A program made the position numbers and the translations under genes. The notes under the pieces were generated by a model that saw nothing but the letters and a program-made list of their open reading frames with translations, did no database searches and was not told where the DNA came from. From Myxocyprinus asiaticus (lineage: Eukaryota; Chordata; Actinopteri; Cypriniformes; Catostomidae), in contig NC_059368.1 of assembly GCF_019703515.2 (NCBI RefSeq), forward strand, positions 29,443,289 to 29,507,288: DNA of 64,000 nucleotides, written 5' to 3'. Within the stretch, counting starts at the first letter, position 1. Each line of letters opens with the position of its first letter. This document shows, piece after piece, positions 12,216 through 25,183 of the stretch.

Positions 12216-12335
12216 GGCCCATGTCGCCGGGAGATGGAGAGTGTTCTGAAGATTTTTAAGATCTCAAACGTGCTGAACCCAAGAGGCTTCCGCATTCCAA
12301 ACTGTGACCAAAGGGGGTTCTACAAGAAAAAACAG
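12216..12335 (+). CDS. igfbp3: igfbp3 exon 3: start of the thyroglobulin type-1 domain
   Basis: This exon encodes residues 219-258, opening with GPCRREME and ending RGFYKKKQ. It carries the first cysteines of the C-terminal thyroglobulin type-1 domain (C221 and the NCDQRGF cysteine). The KKK stretch is the start of the basic heparin-binding/nuclear-localisation region known in IGFBP3. Both splice junctions are phase 0, and the length of 40 codons is typical of the family. Confidence 0.96.
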
Positions 12336-15300
12336 GTAATTAGCTTTAAGCCAGGTTACTTGACTTGCCTTTTGCAGATGCTTTTTATATAAAGTAACCT
12401 GCATTTCACCAATTACAGCGTCTATCCCCCATGTGGCTAAGTACCTTGCTCAAGGGGAAAACAGAGGTCGTATTTTTAGGTCATCACTTACTGGGGATAA
12501 AACGTGAAACCTTTTGTGTTATCAGCCCAGATCCTCAAACCATTATTCCAACACAACCCTTTTAAAAGATGAGAAGTAACTGTCATGGCAACTGTCAAAA
12601 CAGTATTAGAAAAGTGTCTGTGTATATGTACAATGGGGGAAACTGGGTGGGGGCCTTTTTGTACAGTATGTACATGCTGGCACACGAAAGTATGTGTTGT
12701 TTCCTCAATTGACAGGGTGCATCAGTGAGTCTGAACAAGAGAGGAAGTTGGCGGGGGCAAATGGAATTCATGGAAATTTGTGAGTCACCCACAAACCCCC
12801 TATTAAGAGTATGAGCCAAAGGGCCTGTCTGAATAGCCCTAATGAGTTTGGGTTAATTTGGGGTAGACAGATTATCCGTTGGTTTTTCAGAATGGAAAAC
12901 ATTTTGTACTGATACCACAGCGATCCGGAAGGTCTAATTGTCTTCATGAATCAGATTTTATGCAATATTTATTTGATACTGGGTGACATCGAGAGCTGTG
13001 TTTTGAAACGGATTTGAACAAAAGGGGAGAATTTAGAGTCAATGTAAAACACATGCTGAAGCTGCAGGGTGTAGAAGCTACCTCTGTACTGTAGTTGTCT
13101 GTGTAAGAGTGGACTAACTGATAAACACACAAAAATACATCACATACAGTATACCCGCACACATGTTTAGATGGCATGTGGGTCTATTGAACATATGGGT
13201 CCATTCGAGGTACTGGGGTCTTTAGGATGGAAAAAACGGCTGGGCTCTAGGGCTGGGATCTCTGATTAGAGTGAAAGTGATGTTAGATTCAGGTCCGATA
13301 TTTCAAGAAGGGCATTCAGCAAAGCCTCAAGGTGAGAGTCGAGGGTTTTGCAGATAGTTTGCATGAGATTATAAGGGAGATGTAAGGGCTTCACAGAAAT
13401 GAATAAAGAAGCATTGGGGAACTGTGGTTCCGTACCTGGTCTTATAGAATCATGTTACTTTAGCTAAAACTGTAGCTATAGTTACTATAACAACAACTTT
13501 CATTCCCTTTCACACAAATCAAGAGTTAAATGGCATAAACACTTACTGTACTTCTCGCCTTGTTCCTCACACAATGCTCTGACATTTAAACATTTTTCTA
13601 TAGCGCAAGGAGACAAATTTTAATGTTTTCATTACACAAGGGGTCCCCAAGGGAGGCCCACGGCCAGAAAACGGCCCTCCAAAATGTTTCGACCGGCCCG
13701 CACTGGAAGCGCAAGACTGCTTTGGTGGCTTTTCATGCCTGTAAGACTGACTGTAGCGTGAGCCAATAGCATTCGAGTGCGGGCTGTTAAGGATCATTGG
13801 TTTCACCCGCTGAACGAATATGCCTCTTTTCTGAAGTTCGATTCGGTCCTTTGAGTCTGCACAAGATGAGATGTCTCATTCAGGAACAAACTGAACGTAC
13901 TGGTACACTTGTTCACGAATGAAATGCATGAATCAGTCATCATTAACAAGGATCTGCTGAACGATTAATCGAGTGGAGGAGGCAAGCCGTTTGTTCAATT
14001 CCACAATCTCGTTCAACAATGGGCTGGATGAATTATGAATAAAATGAAGTTATAAACAACTTATTACAATGGCACACATACTTTATTGAAACTCATAAAT
14101 GTTTTTCAGGCTAGCATTGTCTTTTTTTTTTTTTTTTTTGTATAGCTTCAGCTTGATAAAAAGTCATGCTCAGCAGTTCACAATATGATAGATATGCTTT
14201 TGTTGTTGACACTCTGCATTGCTGAAGTCTCTAAGTAGAACTGTAGACACGCAAATTTTAATAAACGATAATTAGACTTAATAATTGCCGATCAGCAATA
14301 ACTCTGCTTTTTCCTAGTTCAAAGTGTAAAAGACGGTCATTTGGTCCCATCTACTGGTGCAAAAGCGTAATTTGCAGAAATGTTCAATGAACGAATCAGA
14401 GAACTAATCTGAACTAATATTTTGGTGAACAGATTCAATAGAGTACCTATTACAAGTTCTTTAAGCCAATAGGTGGATCCATTGATGTAAGATGAAGTAG
14501 GCTAAAATGTAACATTTCACACAGATTTCTAGTTTTTTTTTTTTTTTTTTTGCCCTACAATAGAAAAACAAAGTTGAAATGACTGGACAGTCCAAAGCAA
14601 CCAATATTTTCTGTCCTCTCCATACCCTCCTTTATGTGAGTAGTTAGGCTGCAAGACATGGGGTGCATCTCAATCAGCTCCCTAGTTCAGTAGTCAGGGC
14701 ACTGACCAGGTAGTTGGCCAGTTCTTGGGCTGTCCCCGAAATCCTTCCAGTGCACTATAATGTTCGCTCCCTAAAAATATATAGAATGCACCATAAAAAC
14801 CAGGGGGCATCGTTGCTCATTATGTTCTCTTACCAAAAATGCCTTCATGTCTTCTGGAGTCTCTCAAGTCTTTAGAAGTCGAGCACATCTTTTAACCATA
14901 ATGTGCATGAAAGGGAAACAAGTGGTAGCTTAAAAAATACTAATTTCTTTATTTGTCTTCCATAATAACACTGTACGTTATAATATGTACAATGAAAATT
15001 CAAAATAATGTTATTTATTCAGCGATGTTGCTAATGATTAATACCAGCTGCGTTCAAAAGTGAAACCTCGTAATTGTGTTCATTTGGATCAACACCCTTA
15101 CCAGTGCCTGAATTTGTGTTCACGATATACTGATTCACGACATAGGGAGCTAAGAAGCGAGTTGAGACACACCCCTGAACTTGGTGTATCAGAAAAAAGG
15201 AGACCAGGATTGAGAAACCCTGCCATTCAGGTAAATGGGGTACAAACCTAAAAAAAATTTAATAAAAAAGTCAATTAATTAACTAATCATCGTGCATAAG

Positions 15301-18072
15301 TTGATTTTATAGCACCGGCAACAAGCTGTATACATGAGTGCAAAAAATCAGCTCCATCCTCTCCTGTACAGCCTGATTTGTTTGGTAAGCTCAAACTCCT
15401 TTGCTTGGATCTCTGCTTGCGGTAGAGAAACATCTGCAGGACAGGCTGGGTCCACACATGAGACTGTCCCTAATGAAGATCAAGCCGATCAGATTCCAAC
15501 TGAAATCGCTTTGCCTACATCTGGAAGCCCTTTTCCACCGACATGGTTCGGGTTCCTGGGCAGGTGCGAATTCTCGAACTGTTCCCCACATTTCCATTCC
15601 AGAAAAGGCTGTTCCAGGGCTGAAAACCTGGTAAGGAGTATTTCTTCGCTCTATAACAACAATACAAAAAAATTAAAAAACACAAAATGATCAGACATAA
15701 AAGCATTCAGGTAACACGATGAAACAAGTGCTCTACTTGCAATATGGTAATTAAAAAGATCTGAGATAAACTAGAGAGATCGCAAAGGAAAAAAATACTC
15801 TATGAGAATGAAGATACAGCACGAAATGATGCATGCTGCCTTCAATCGGACAAATGACCAAATCATAAACAAATTGAAAAACACTTAAGGGAGTACAGGG
15901 ACCATAAGAAGGACACAGGCAAAAGTGACAGTGGACAGAGCAACGATGTTTTGTACTCAGACACCGACCAGTCTGCTAAGTAACCGGGGCATTGAATTCA
16001 GCCAGTAACACTCGTGATAAACAGTGAATCGCTGGTGTCCTCTGCAGCTGATCTCAGTAAGTTGTTATATTTGCCAACTTTGTTAGCTTTTCTTACTGTT
16101 GTAATCTTATTTTGTGCATTGTTTTGTACTGTAAGGGGATTTTTGACCAGTTACTCAATACGTTTGGAAGATCGCGGCTATCTGTTAAGGAAAACGGTGG
16201 GATTCTCAATCAATAATATTATATGCTATGGCAAAAATCCAAATATAACCATCTGCTACACCAATGTTAATAATGATTCCACTGTAACAGTTTACAGAAC
16301 TTAGCTAGTTAAGCCATAGTTCATACAATATAATGTAATTACATTACCTGTCATCTTTAGCTTAGATGTCGTCTCTGACAATCTTGTTGAGCAATGTAAT
16401 AATGATGGATTGCATTAATACGTATGTTCAAATATGTCCTCAAAAACAAGAGTAAAAGCTGTATACAAACACACTGTGGTGCGCCATGTTTGTTTATGTT
16501 TGATGTAGTCACGTGAAACTACCACTTAGACAGTAACCCGTTATGTCACCGTTTGGCTCTCAGGTCAGTGGAAAAGTGTGGCCGGTTTATGATAGGCTCC
16601 AGATTGCCCTGGTTGTGAACCAGCCGAGCGCAGGCTCGGCACGAGAACCATTTCAATTTCGGTGGAAAAGGGCTATGGGAGGTTTGAACTGTAGCCCGAG
16701 TCACGGTCGACCCTGAGATTGCAATCATTTTTATTTCGGCATCAAAAACAAATATGCACAAGCCCTTTGCATACATACTCTCATAAGTGAACTATAGATG
16801 TCCTGGGTGCCTGGGGGTCCCTACACTCCACAGAATAAGCCCTGTAATGGGACCGTTTGTGTATGTATGTGGGGGTATTTGTGTCTGAAGGCCATTCCCG
16901 GGGAGAGCAGAGTCCAATCCAGGCTAAATTCAGCCTTGAATATATGAATTGGCTCAGTGTGTTAGTGGAGGCCAGTGCCACTCCCTCCTCCCAGGCCAGA
17001 CTCCTCTCTCACCCAGGTTTCAGTACTCCTGCACTGGGCTGGAGCTTTGCTTTTCCCCCTGATCTGCTGGCTCTTCCAGGGCCAGAAGTCCACTTAAGCT
17101 GAATGGGGTCTCCATGATGCTGGATGAGAGATGAGAAGAGAATGCCAGAAATTCTGAGAATGATCCAGAGATCCAAACACGAACACATATGAACAAACAT
17201 ACAGTACTTACACACAAATAGACTCCCCCACCCCACACACATAGATACTTATTTACATTACATAAAGATTTAGGCTGTTGCACTCTCAACAACCTTTCCT
17301 GACTGTCAATTGCATCTCTTTCAGATTGGATGCCCAAAAATTAGAATTGATACAATGAAAGTGAATGGTGACTGAGGCTGTCATTCTGTCTAAATTCTCC
17401 TTTTGTGCTCCATTGAAGAAAGTCAAATGGATTTCAAACAACATGAGTGTATAAATTATGACAATTTAATTTATTGGTGATGCATCTACATGCATACAAG
17501 CTGTTTTTGTAGTTTCTGAGATTGCTGTTACACCAAAATTACTATATAAAGATCATGTACTCTCAGGGCAGCGACGTCTACACCAAACTACATGCTACCT
17601 AACAGACACAAACAGACATACACACATCGTTCATAGTCTGGCAAAGAAAACAACCACTGTTCTTATTTACATGCAGTTGTTGCATTCACATATTGTGTGT
17701 GTGTGTGTGTGTGTGTGTTTTATGAGTCTGTGTTTACCCTCTGGCTGCTTTTAATGCCCTTCCGCCTTCCTGCTGCCCATAAGGGCATCATTATGGGCCA
17801 GTGCTGACTGAGGGTTGCTTTGTGACATATACATACACAGTTACACAAACACACACATGCTCTCTTTCTCCTTCTCTCACATAAACATACACACTCACAC
17901 AGGTCCGTTGTGTTACAGTCTCCAAATGTCACCACGCTGACAGGGGTGTGCCCTATCCCTTGAATATATATCTCGGAGATACAAACTCACACACGTGCAC
18001 ACACACTCATGCGGTAATCAATCATCAGTTAAGCTGCTCTGTGTTTTTAATGGATGTATCGTAATGTGTAAC

Positions 18073-20426
18073 CAGAGGTGGAAAGTAACGAATTATAGCT
18101 ACTCTCGTTACAGAACTTGAGGACATTTTTCAATTTTTTTGTACTTTAAGTATAAATAAATAATAGTACTTGAGTTGATTAAAAAGTATTCAACTTTGCT
18201 ACAGTTATTTTTCACCACAATTACAAAGTACAAAAAAAAAAAATATTTCTGAATTTTTGGGATGTTTTTTGGGAAGAAGAAAACGGCAAATTATAAGTGC
18301 TAAATCTGTTTATAAGCTAAAACACGCTGTGCGTGGCACGACGGAAGCCTGCAGGGCACAGCATTATTAGCACAGCAGCTTGCATAAACTGCTGCCGGGG
18401 TTCTCTCTTCTCTAGCTTCTTCAAGACTTTCTGCCCTATCACTGTACAAGAACTGTAATTCTGTGATTTTCTGCATATTTCATTTTATTCTGGAAAGGAG
18501 TCGTTCATTCAGGTACGAGGGAACCGTCTGAACATGTTTAACCGCTGATCAAACTTCACTTGTTTTCAAGGTAGGCAATGTTTTTACTGTGTCAAACATT
18601 AACACAATGTAGTTTGACATACAGTATATGTGGGATTATCTGGTTTACTTGCTACTATATGTCTAAAACAAACTTTTTAAATACCTTAGAAAGATATAAT
18701 GCCAGTAGTGTCAGAAATTAATGGGGACTCGGGGCAAAAATTCCACCGAAATTGACAAAAATATCAACGAAATTCAAAATATGGGGGGAAAGAAATGCCC
18801 ACGCAAGGAGTTCCTGTTTTATTAACAATATCTGATATAGTTACAATTACATACATTGCAATCTTTATTTTGACTTCACTGAACATTATTTTTTTTCCCG
18901 CCGTACCGTTCCTCGCATCATTGCGTGCACAGACGGGCTCTCCACTTCTATCAATCCGCATCAGTTCAGTACTGTACTCCCGCATTAAATTCTGTAACCA
19001 TTCGCCCCTCTTGTTCAAAATAAACTGTTCTAGCGGGTAACACTCTCGCTCACAGTGCTGCACTGTACTTCCCTGCCCTGTGCTGCTGTTTATCTGTCTG
19101 AAAAGCCTCACCCGCTAGAGGTCAAAAGTGCACAAGGGATGGATGCTATATAAAGAAGGTATGAGAAATAACAAAACAACATAACCAAAAGCTACAATTT
19201 ACTTAATGATAATATCTCAATATGTTAAATAACCATAATGTTAATTAAGACTTTATTACAACTGTAATACAATAATACATATTCAGAACAACCACTTTCA
19301 GTGTTTGAATCAATCAATCATATCTCTCACTAAACACTGTGTGAAATTTTTATTTTTGCCTTATTTTATTCAGTTGGTATGATAACAGTTTGCTTAATAT
19401 TCTCCATTATTCCGTATCTGGATAATTGCTGCAATATCATAGAGGATACATTTCTTCCTCTATGATATTACATTTATTACTTTTGCAAAGTTAACTTAAA
19501 CATACGTGAATTAGAATAAACCTGAAATAAGAAGTTTCAGTCACAATGCACATTATGTAGTTTAGAGACAATTTAGAGACTTTTAGAATGTTACAAATGG
19601 CTATTTCTATTTAAATAAATGTATTCTTAATTTTCTGTTTGTCCAAGAATCCTCTTGCAGCAATGCAGGTCTTTGGCGTTTAGAAGCTGCTAGTTTAGGA
19701 CCTGTGAGGAGTCTGTTTCTCAAACTAGAGACTGATTTAATTGTCTTTTTGTTGTGCATCTGGCTGTCCACTTCCCTCTCTATCCTGGTTAGAGATTCTT
19801 TTTTCAAAACAGTAATGCATGGAATAGCCTTCATCTCTCTAAAAAAATAGACTTCAGGAGAAAATAGAATTTCAGGAGAAATGTTTCTTTTTTCCTATTT
19901 TTAAAACCAAAATTTGACTTTCATGTGTAAAGCAACTTGTAAGAACTCAATATCTCAGCAAAGGGGGTGGGGTGTGTGTGTGTGTGGGGGTGGGGGGGAC
20001 ACTGTATTGTGATTTCTGCGTGGTAGCACACCATTTCCAATTGTTCCAATAATAAGAAAATTTTCTTGAATACCAAATTAGCACTTTAGAATGCTTTTGT
20101 AAGGAATAGGTGACACAGTATATTTTGCCATCACGGGTAGTATTTATTTTTTATCAATTTAATGCATCCTTGGTGAAAGGAAGCATCAAGTTCTTTCAAG
20201 AACAAAAATGTCTTTGTGTTCTAAAAATGGAAGCGTATATACGATATATAATATAATTTTCATAAAGTAACTTGTAACGTAATTACTTGAGTAGTTTTTT
20301 GGCAAACTACTTATTTACTCTTACTTGAGTCATGATATTTCTCAGTACTTCTACTTGTTCTCAACTGAATTATTTCTTCAGTAGCAGTACTTAAGTAAAA
20401 AAACATCAGTACTCTTTCCACCACTG
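18073..20426. mobile_element. Non-autonomous hAT element with perfect 8-bp target-site duplication
   Basis: The left end begins CAGAGGTGGAAAGTAAC and the right end finishes TTTCCACCACTG, an imperfect terminal inverted repeat typical of fish hAT elements. TGTGTAAC stands immediately outside both ends (18,065-18,072 and 20,427-20,434). The 2,354-bp interior has no intact transposase. It contains a Tc1-like scrap at about 19,640-19,840 and otherwise AT-rich sequence with a 115-codon minus-strand ORF (18,764-19,111) that I do not recognise. Confidence 0.9.
19640..19834 (-). pseudogene. Tc1-like transposase fragment inside the hAT element
   Basis: On the minus strand this piece matches the N-terminal coding region of the Tc1-like copy at 56,520-57,523 in this window. 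The shared features are a stretch around LTRIERE, then SVSSLRNRLLTGP. It is a short, broken remnant with no terminal repeats of its own. Confidence 0.65.
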
Positions 20427-22121
20427 TGTGTAACATACTTGACTGTCGGGCCCTATTGGATGCTGGTTAGAGGTCTACACCATGTCCTAACTAGGTGCAA
20501 AGTAATTTGTCTGTCCGCACTGAAAGTGAAAACATTGTGTGAAATGAGACTATCACAGCCAATCAGAACATTTGATGACTACTTATGTAACATGGTTATT
20601 CGGAGCAGGATTTCGGACCAACGAGATTTCACTGTGGGCGGGGCTACTCACAAAAATAGAAACCCTGTGACCAACAAAATTACGTTCATCGCTTGTTAGC
20701 AACGGCTGGTTAGGACAAAAACCTAGAGTTACATTGAAGGGACAGCTTTTATTGCTTGGTTAGAACCCAATGTTACAATAAAATACATAGCTTTTGTCAT
20801 TTGTCATCCCACTTACATTAGAAAGTAAGCATCTCTTGCCTCTAAACAGTCTGAATAAAACTTTCCCTTTACGCACTGCAGCTCGGCACCAAACAGTTCC
20901 CTGCAGGGCTTAATTTGTGCCAGAACAAGCCAAATCCAGATCCGGCTCCTCCACAGTTAGATCCAGCACCAGTTTTAGTGGATCTCCCGACTCATATGCC
21001 ACTGAAAGAAATTTATGCTAAGACCTAACAGTGTAATTTCAATTACTTGCAATATTTCCATTAAAAAAGTGCAATGTAATACAAAGTAGTGCTGTTTTTT
21101 GCAACGTGATCGCAGAGGAACTCGACACGTTGCTAGTACCAAATGTGCCGGTACCTTGACATCAACCCCATTCTGCTGAGTTATTGACAAGCAGCATCTT
21201 CCATCAGAAAGCTTTCCCTCAATTAAAATGTCTCTACCTTTTCCTGTGGTGCGACTGTTAGCATGTTTTGCGAGCAGCCTGAGTGACACGGTTCATGTCA
21301 ACTACAAAAATAACTCCCTTTTGGTGCCACTCTGTGGACATTTTGCTTGGAAACTGGAGCTCACAAGTGTCCATATGTTCAACAACACTCCCAACTTTGG
21401 GCACTGGGGGCAATGCTTCGAATTTCAGTGAGCACAGACCAATTTCAGCAGCAGAACTTTCAACCTACTGTTGTCGAATTCACAGAGTGATCAGTCTGTT
21501 TTTAATAATTTTGTAGTCTGTCACTTCTTATCATGGCTCATATACATGCAAGTAAGCTGTTCATTGAGTTCCTCTCACGAGCCCATCTCACCCATGTTTT
21601 TCAAATTCACGAAGGTGAGAATCTAACTTGCTAGTGGTAATATAAATTTATGCTAATTTCTTTAATGATCCAAGATATTAGGAAACTCACCACCCATGTA
21701 GTAACGCTTTGTTGACGCACCTTCAGTGTACACTACAAGTGAGTGGCATGACGTCTTTTTTCCGGGACATCATAATTTACAACTTAAGTGTTTCCTGTGC
21801 ACTAATCTTATTCTTATCTCAGACACAGACATGAGCTCAAAACCAAACTATTAAAAAGTCTTTTAAAAGAGATATGTTACTTATTTAGGCAAATATTTGA
21901 CATAGCAAAGAGATGAAGTGGGTGCAGAGCAAGAGACAATTGAAATTGAAAGGATGAGTGTAACATTTAAAGCAGCCCCTTTTAGAGGCCAGGTTTAATT
22001 CCCAGACTGCTCTTGTTCTGCTTGAGGTATTTTAATTTGGTACTCTTTCAATAAAACCGTGTTTGATCTCTCTTTCACTGATCTCTCTGACTCATCTACT
22101 TCCTCTCACAATGTGTTTATC

Positions 22122-22126
<5 letters not shown>

Positions 22127-22189
<63 letters not shown>

Positions 22190-22245
22190 CTCTCTTTTTC
22201 TTTTCTTTCTTTCTCTCTCTCTTTGTCTCTCTCTATTTCTTTCTT

Positions 22246-22310
<65 letters not shown>
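22127..22310. repeat. Long (CT)n microsatellite, interrupted
   Basis: Two pure CT blocks are separated by CTTT-type units. Both strands give long serine/leucine or arginine/glutamate repeat ORFs that are artefacts. Confidence 0.97.
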
Positions 22311-22315
<5 letters not shown>

Positions 22316-23194
22316 TTTCCCTTGTGACTGAGGGAATAGATTTTTACTAATGAATGTACCACCCTAGAATATGTGTATGTGTGTGTGTTTGTTTGTGTGT
22401 GTATGAGTGTGTTTGTTTTGCCTGTGTAGTATAATAAGCTCCAGATGACTTTGAGTGGATGCCAGTTTCCTAAAATAGGCTTAGAAGCTCTTTAACAGTC
22501 CATGGCAAATATTTTAGCTTGGCTAAATTTACCTTCTCACTTTTAACTGTTTTTATGAACACAAAAATCACAATTTCTTCAGCAACAGGCGGACCGTGAC
22601 TTTTAAGCCTCTCGTACCTGCTAAACTAAGGGGGTATTTACACTTTGTCACTTCATTTGTTTTAATGATCATGATCATGGGAAGACCAAGTGTAAAAGCT
22701 CTCCAAGACTCATTTGGGGCAGATACAAATCTGTTCAATCAAACCACCTCAGGAGGATACTCACTCATACAGGATGCGACTCAGCCAAGTGTAAATTTAT
22801 CTTGCTGTTCAGGCCACATACATAAAATTTGCTCAGAACTACATTAGCATACAGAAGTTTGGTCGCCCAAAGCCTATTTTACTGCAATTGTTGAAGCAAA
22901 TTTAACTGCCGCATCCGTTTTTATGAAGCAAAATTTCACTGCCCAACATTAGCATTATCATGAAAATGAACTTTATTATATTTGCATGTAGCGTTGGAAT
23001 AGTAGATTTATAGTAATTTTGTGGAGAAACATTTATGTGGTCAAGTGTAAATGGAATGTCTGCAGTAATAGTACAATTCGATAATAACTTTTACAAGTTG
23101 TCAAAACTTGCATGTAAAGAAAGTACACACTCCAGATCATTTTACAGTACTGTGTATGTTAAATGCCCCCAAACCACTGAAGACAGTTGTTTAA

Positions 23195-23782
23195 ATAAAT
23201 ATTCCGGGTTCAATACATGTTAAGCTCTATCAACAGTATTTGTGGCATAATGTTGAGAACAAAAAATATTAGTCGTGTCCCACCTTTTCCAAAAAAAAAA
23301 CAATGGAAGTGAATGGGGCCAATTTTTGGAGGGTTTAAAAGCAGAAATATGAAGCTTATAATTTTATAAAAGCACAAACATTAATTCTTCTGTTAAAACT
23401 TGTTATTTTGTGTTATTGTTTGAGTTGTAAAGTTGTTTAAATCACCGTTTTTATGGTCGTTTTAGGGTTTTAGGGTTTGCAGCGTTATGTCGTCATGGTA
23501 ACGCAGTGGTAAAATTGGATATAACTTTACACCGAAAAGGTTAGTGATTTTATCACAATAAAACCATGTTAACAGATTGTTTACGTCTTGTTGCTATACT
23601 TTGAGGATTTTAATGTTAACGGATTGGCCCCTTTCACTTCTATTTTGAGTCGCTGTCATCCAGAATTTTGCTTTATTTAAAGAAAAGGAGGGACGAGTTG
23701 AAAGTAATTTTTGTGTTAATCAACAGTAAGCCACTAATGCTGTCGATTGAACTTAACTTGTACTGAACCCAGAATATTCCTT
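23195..23782. mobile_element. TTAA-flanked MITE, family B (copy 1)
   Basis: The left end includes ATATTCCGGGTTCAATACA and the right end its near reverse complement, CTGAACCCAGAATATTCC. TTAA stands outside both ends (23,191-23,194 and 23,783-23,786). There is no coding sequence. A second copy at 31,180-31,948 shares both ends. Confidence 0.85.
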
Positions 23783-24426
23783 TTAATGCATTGGTTTTTA
23801 TATTTCTCAAACACACTCACTGTGAATGGCAGTCATGAATTCTTCCAACTTAGATGTGATGTTTGACTTGCACATGTCTCCGACTCACTGCTAAAAGACT
23901 GAGAAACAGACAGTGGGAGGAATAACTATATAGTCAAACAAGATAAGAAATGTCCAAAGGCATTGTTTTCATATCAACATTAAGATTCTAAAATAAAATG
24001 TACATGAATGCATAAAGAAAAGTGTATATCTTAGTTAAAACTGAGTTTTAACCATTTTTAACCATTTTTCCCTTCACTAGTTCATTTTAAACAGTCCTGC
24101 AGTATGAAAAAGAATTTTCAAAAGTACAAATATTTCATGTTTCTCATTTTTAGTTCATAAAATGTTGCATGCATGTTCTGAAATTCTGAAAGAATGAGCA
24201 AAATGCTGTTTAAAATAGCTTTAAATAGAGTATAGCATGTTACACTGCAGGACATGACAACTTCCCAAGTTTTGGATGTAAACTAATAATAAGCTCATTT
24301 TACGGTTCCACTGGTCATAACATGCATTATGTATATTTTAAAACTAGTTCATAAGGCATTAATGTTAACAAATAAAAATTGATTTTAAAAATTTACTAGT
24401 TGGCTATATGTTGAAATTAACATTAA

Positions 24427-24990
24427 AGGTGTTATATGTAATATTTTTACTGTACTAAATCATAAAATGACCATAATATGTTATTAGAGAATTAGGAAAC
24501 ATGCTAAGTTGAAATACTGGCTTCTCCGATAACAGTGCTACAGCCAGTATATTCTACTTTGAAGTTTCCATTACCTCCGGAATTTCTGTTTATGTTTTGG
24601 CCTGTGTGATCCCGCCCACTGTCCACTCACCAATAGTATTTCGACACCGCCGGTTGCCAGATCTGAACAAGTTTGCAGGCAAACAACACTGCGTGCTGCA
24701 GTCATGGAAGCCTGCCAACGAACTGGATCAGAGATAACAGATTCTACCCGGCCTAAAAAGCCTCGCCATCTGTCTAAAAACCACCATGACCAGAGGCGTA
24801 GTAAAACAAGGATAAATACTGGAGATGCCTTTGGAAGATGGAGACAGCTTAAAGCCCAGAAATCCTTTAAAACATTCTGGCAACCCACATGAGCTTGAGT
24901 CTGGGGTGGGGCAGACAACTCTCCAATATTTTGAATTTGGACTGCAGTACCCATTTCAAACCCTTGTTGTCAATCTTACATATAGCACCT
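24427..24990 (+). mobile_element. TTAA-flanked MITE, family C, carrying a short ORF
   Basis: The ends AGGTGTTATATGTAA and TTACATATAGCACCT are near-perfect inverted repeats, with TTAA outside each (24,423-24,426 and 24,991-24,994). At 564 bp it is too small for a piggyBac-type transposase. A 62-codon ORF at 24,704-24,892 (start MEACQRTGSE, then KTRINTGDAFGRWRQLKAQK) lies inside. I recall a similar KTRVNIG-x-AF-x-RWR-x-LK motif in many fish gene predictions, which fits a sequence spread by this MITE. Confidence 0.82.
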
Positions 24991-25183
24991 TTAACCAAAA
25001 TTGTTTATAAGTCCTGTAAAATAATTGTTCATGTTATGTAGCAAACTAATATGAACAAATACAACCTTATTGTAGTGTTACCAAAATGTTTTAAATAATG
25101 GTTGTAAAGTGTGAACTCATCAGTACATGATAAAATAAAAAAAATCTTGTATGTAATATATTACTCCAGAACCTGATTACTAA

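Noticed and set aside
15334..15690. 118-codon plus-strand ORF in igfbp3 intron 3
   Set aside because: It has no recognisable domain and a competing antisense ORF. A GGTGGAAAAGGG-type motif here recurs inverted near 16,660, so it is more likely an old repeat than an exon.
22059..22362. ORFs of 81-95 codons on both strands
   Set aside because: They are translations of the CT microsatellite (serine/leucine or arginine/glutamate repeats), not genes.
24571..24954. 127-codon minus-strand ORF
   Set aside because: It lies inside the TTAA MITE opposite the RWRQLK ORF, and its composition is that of the antisense strand.
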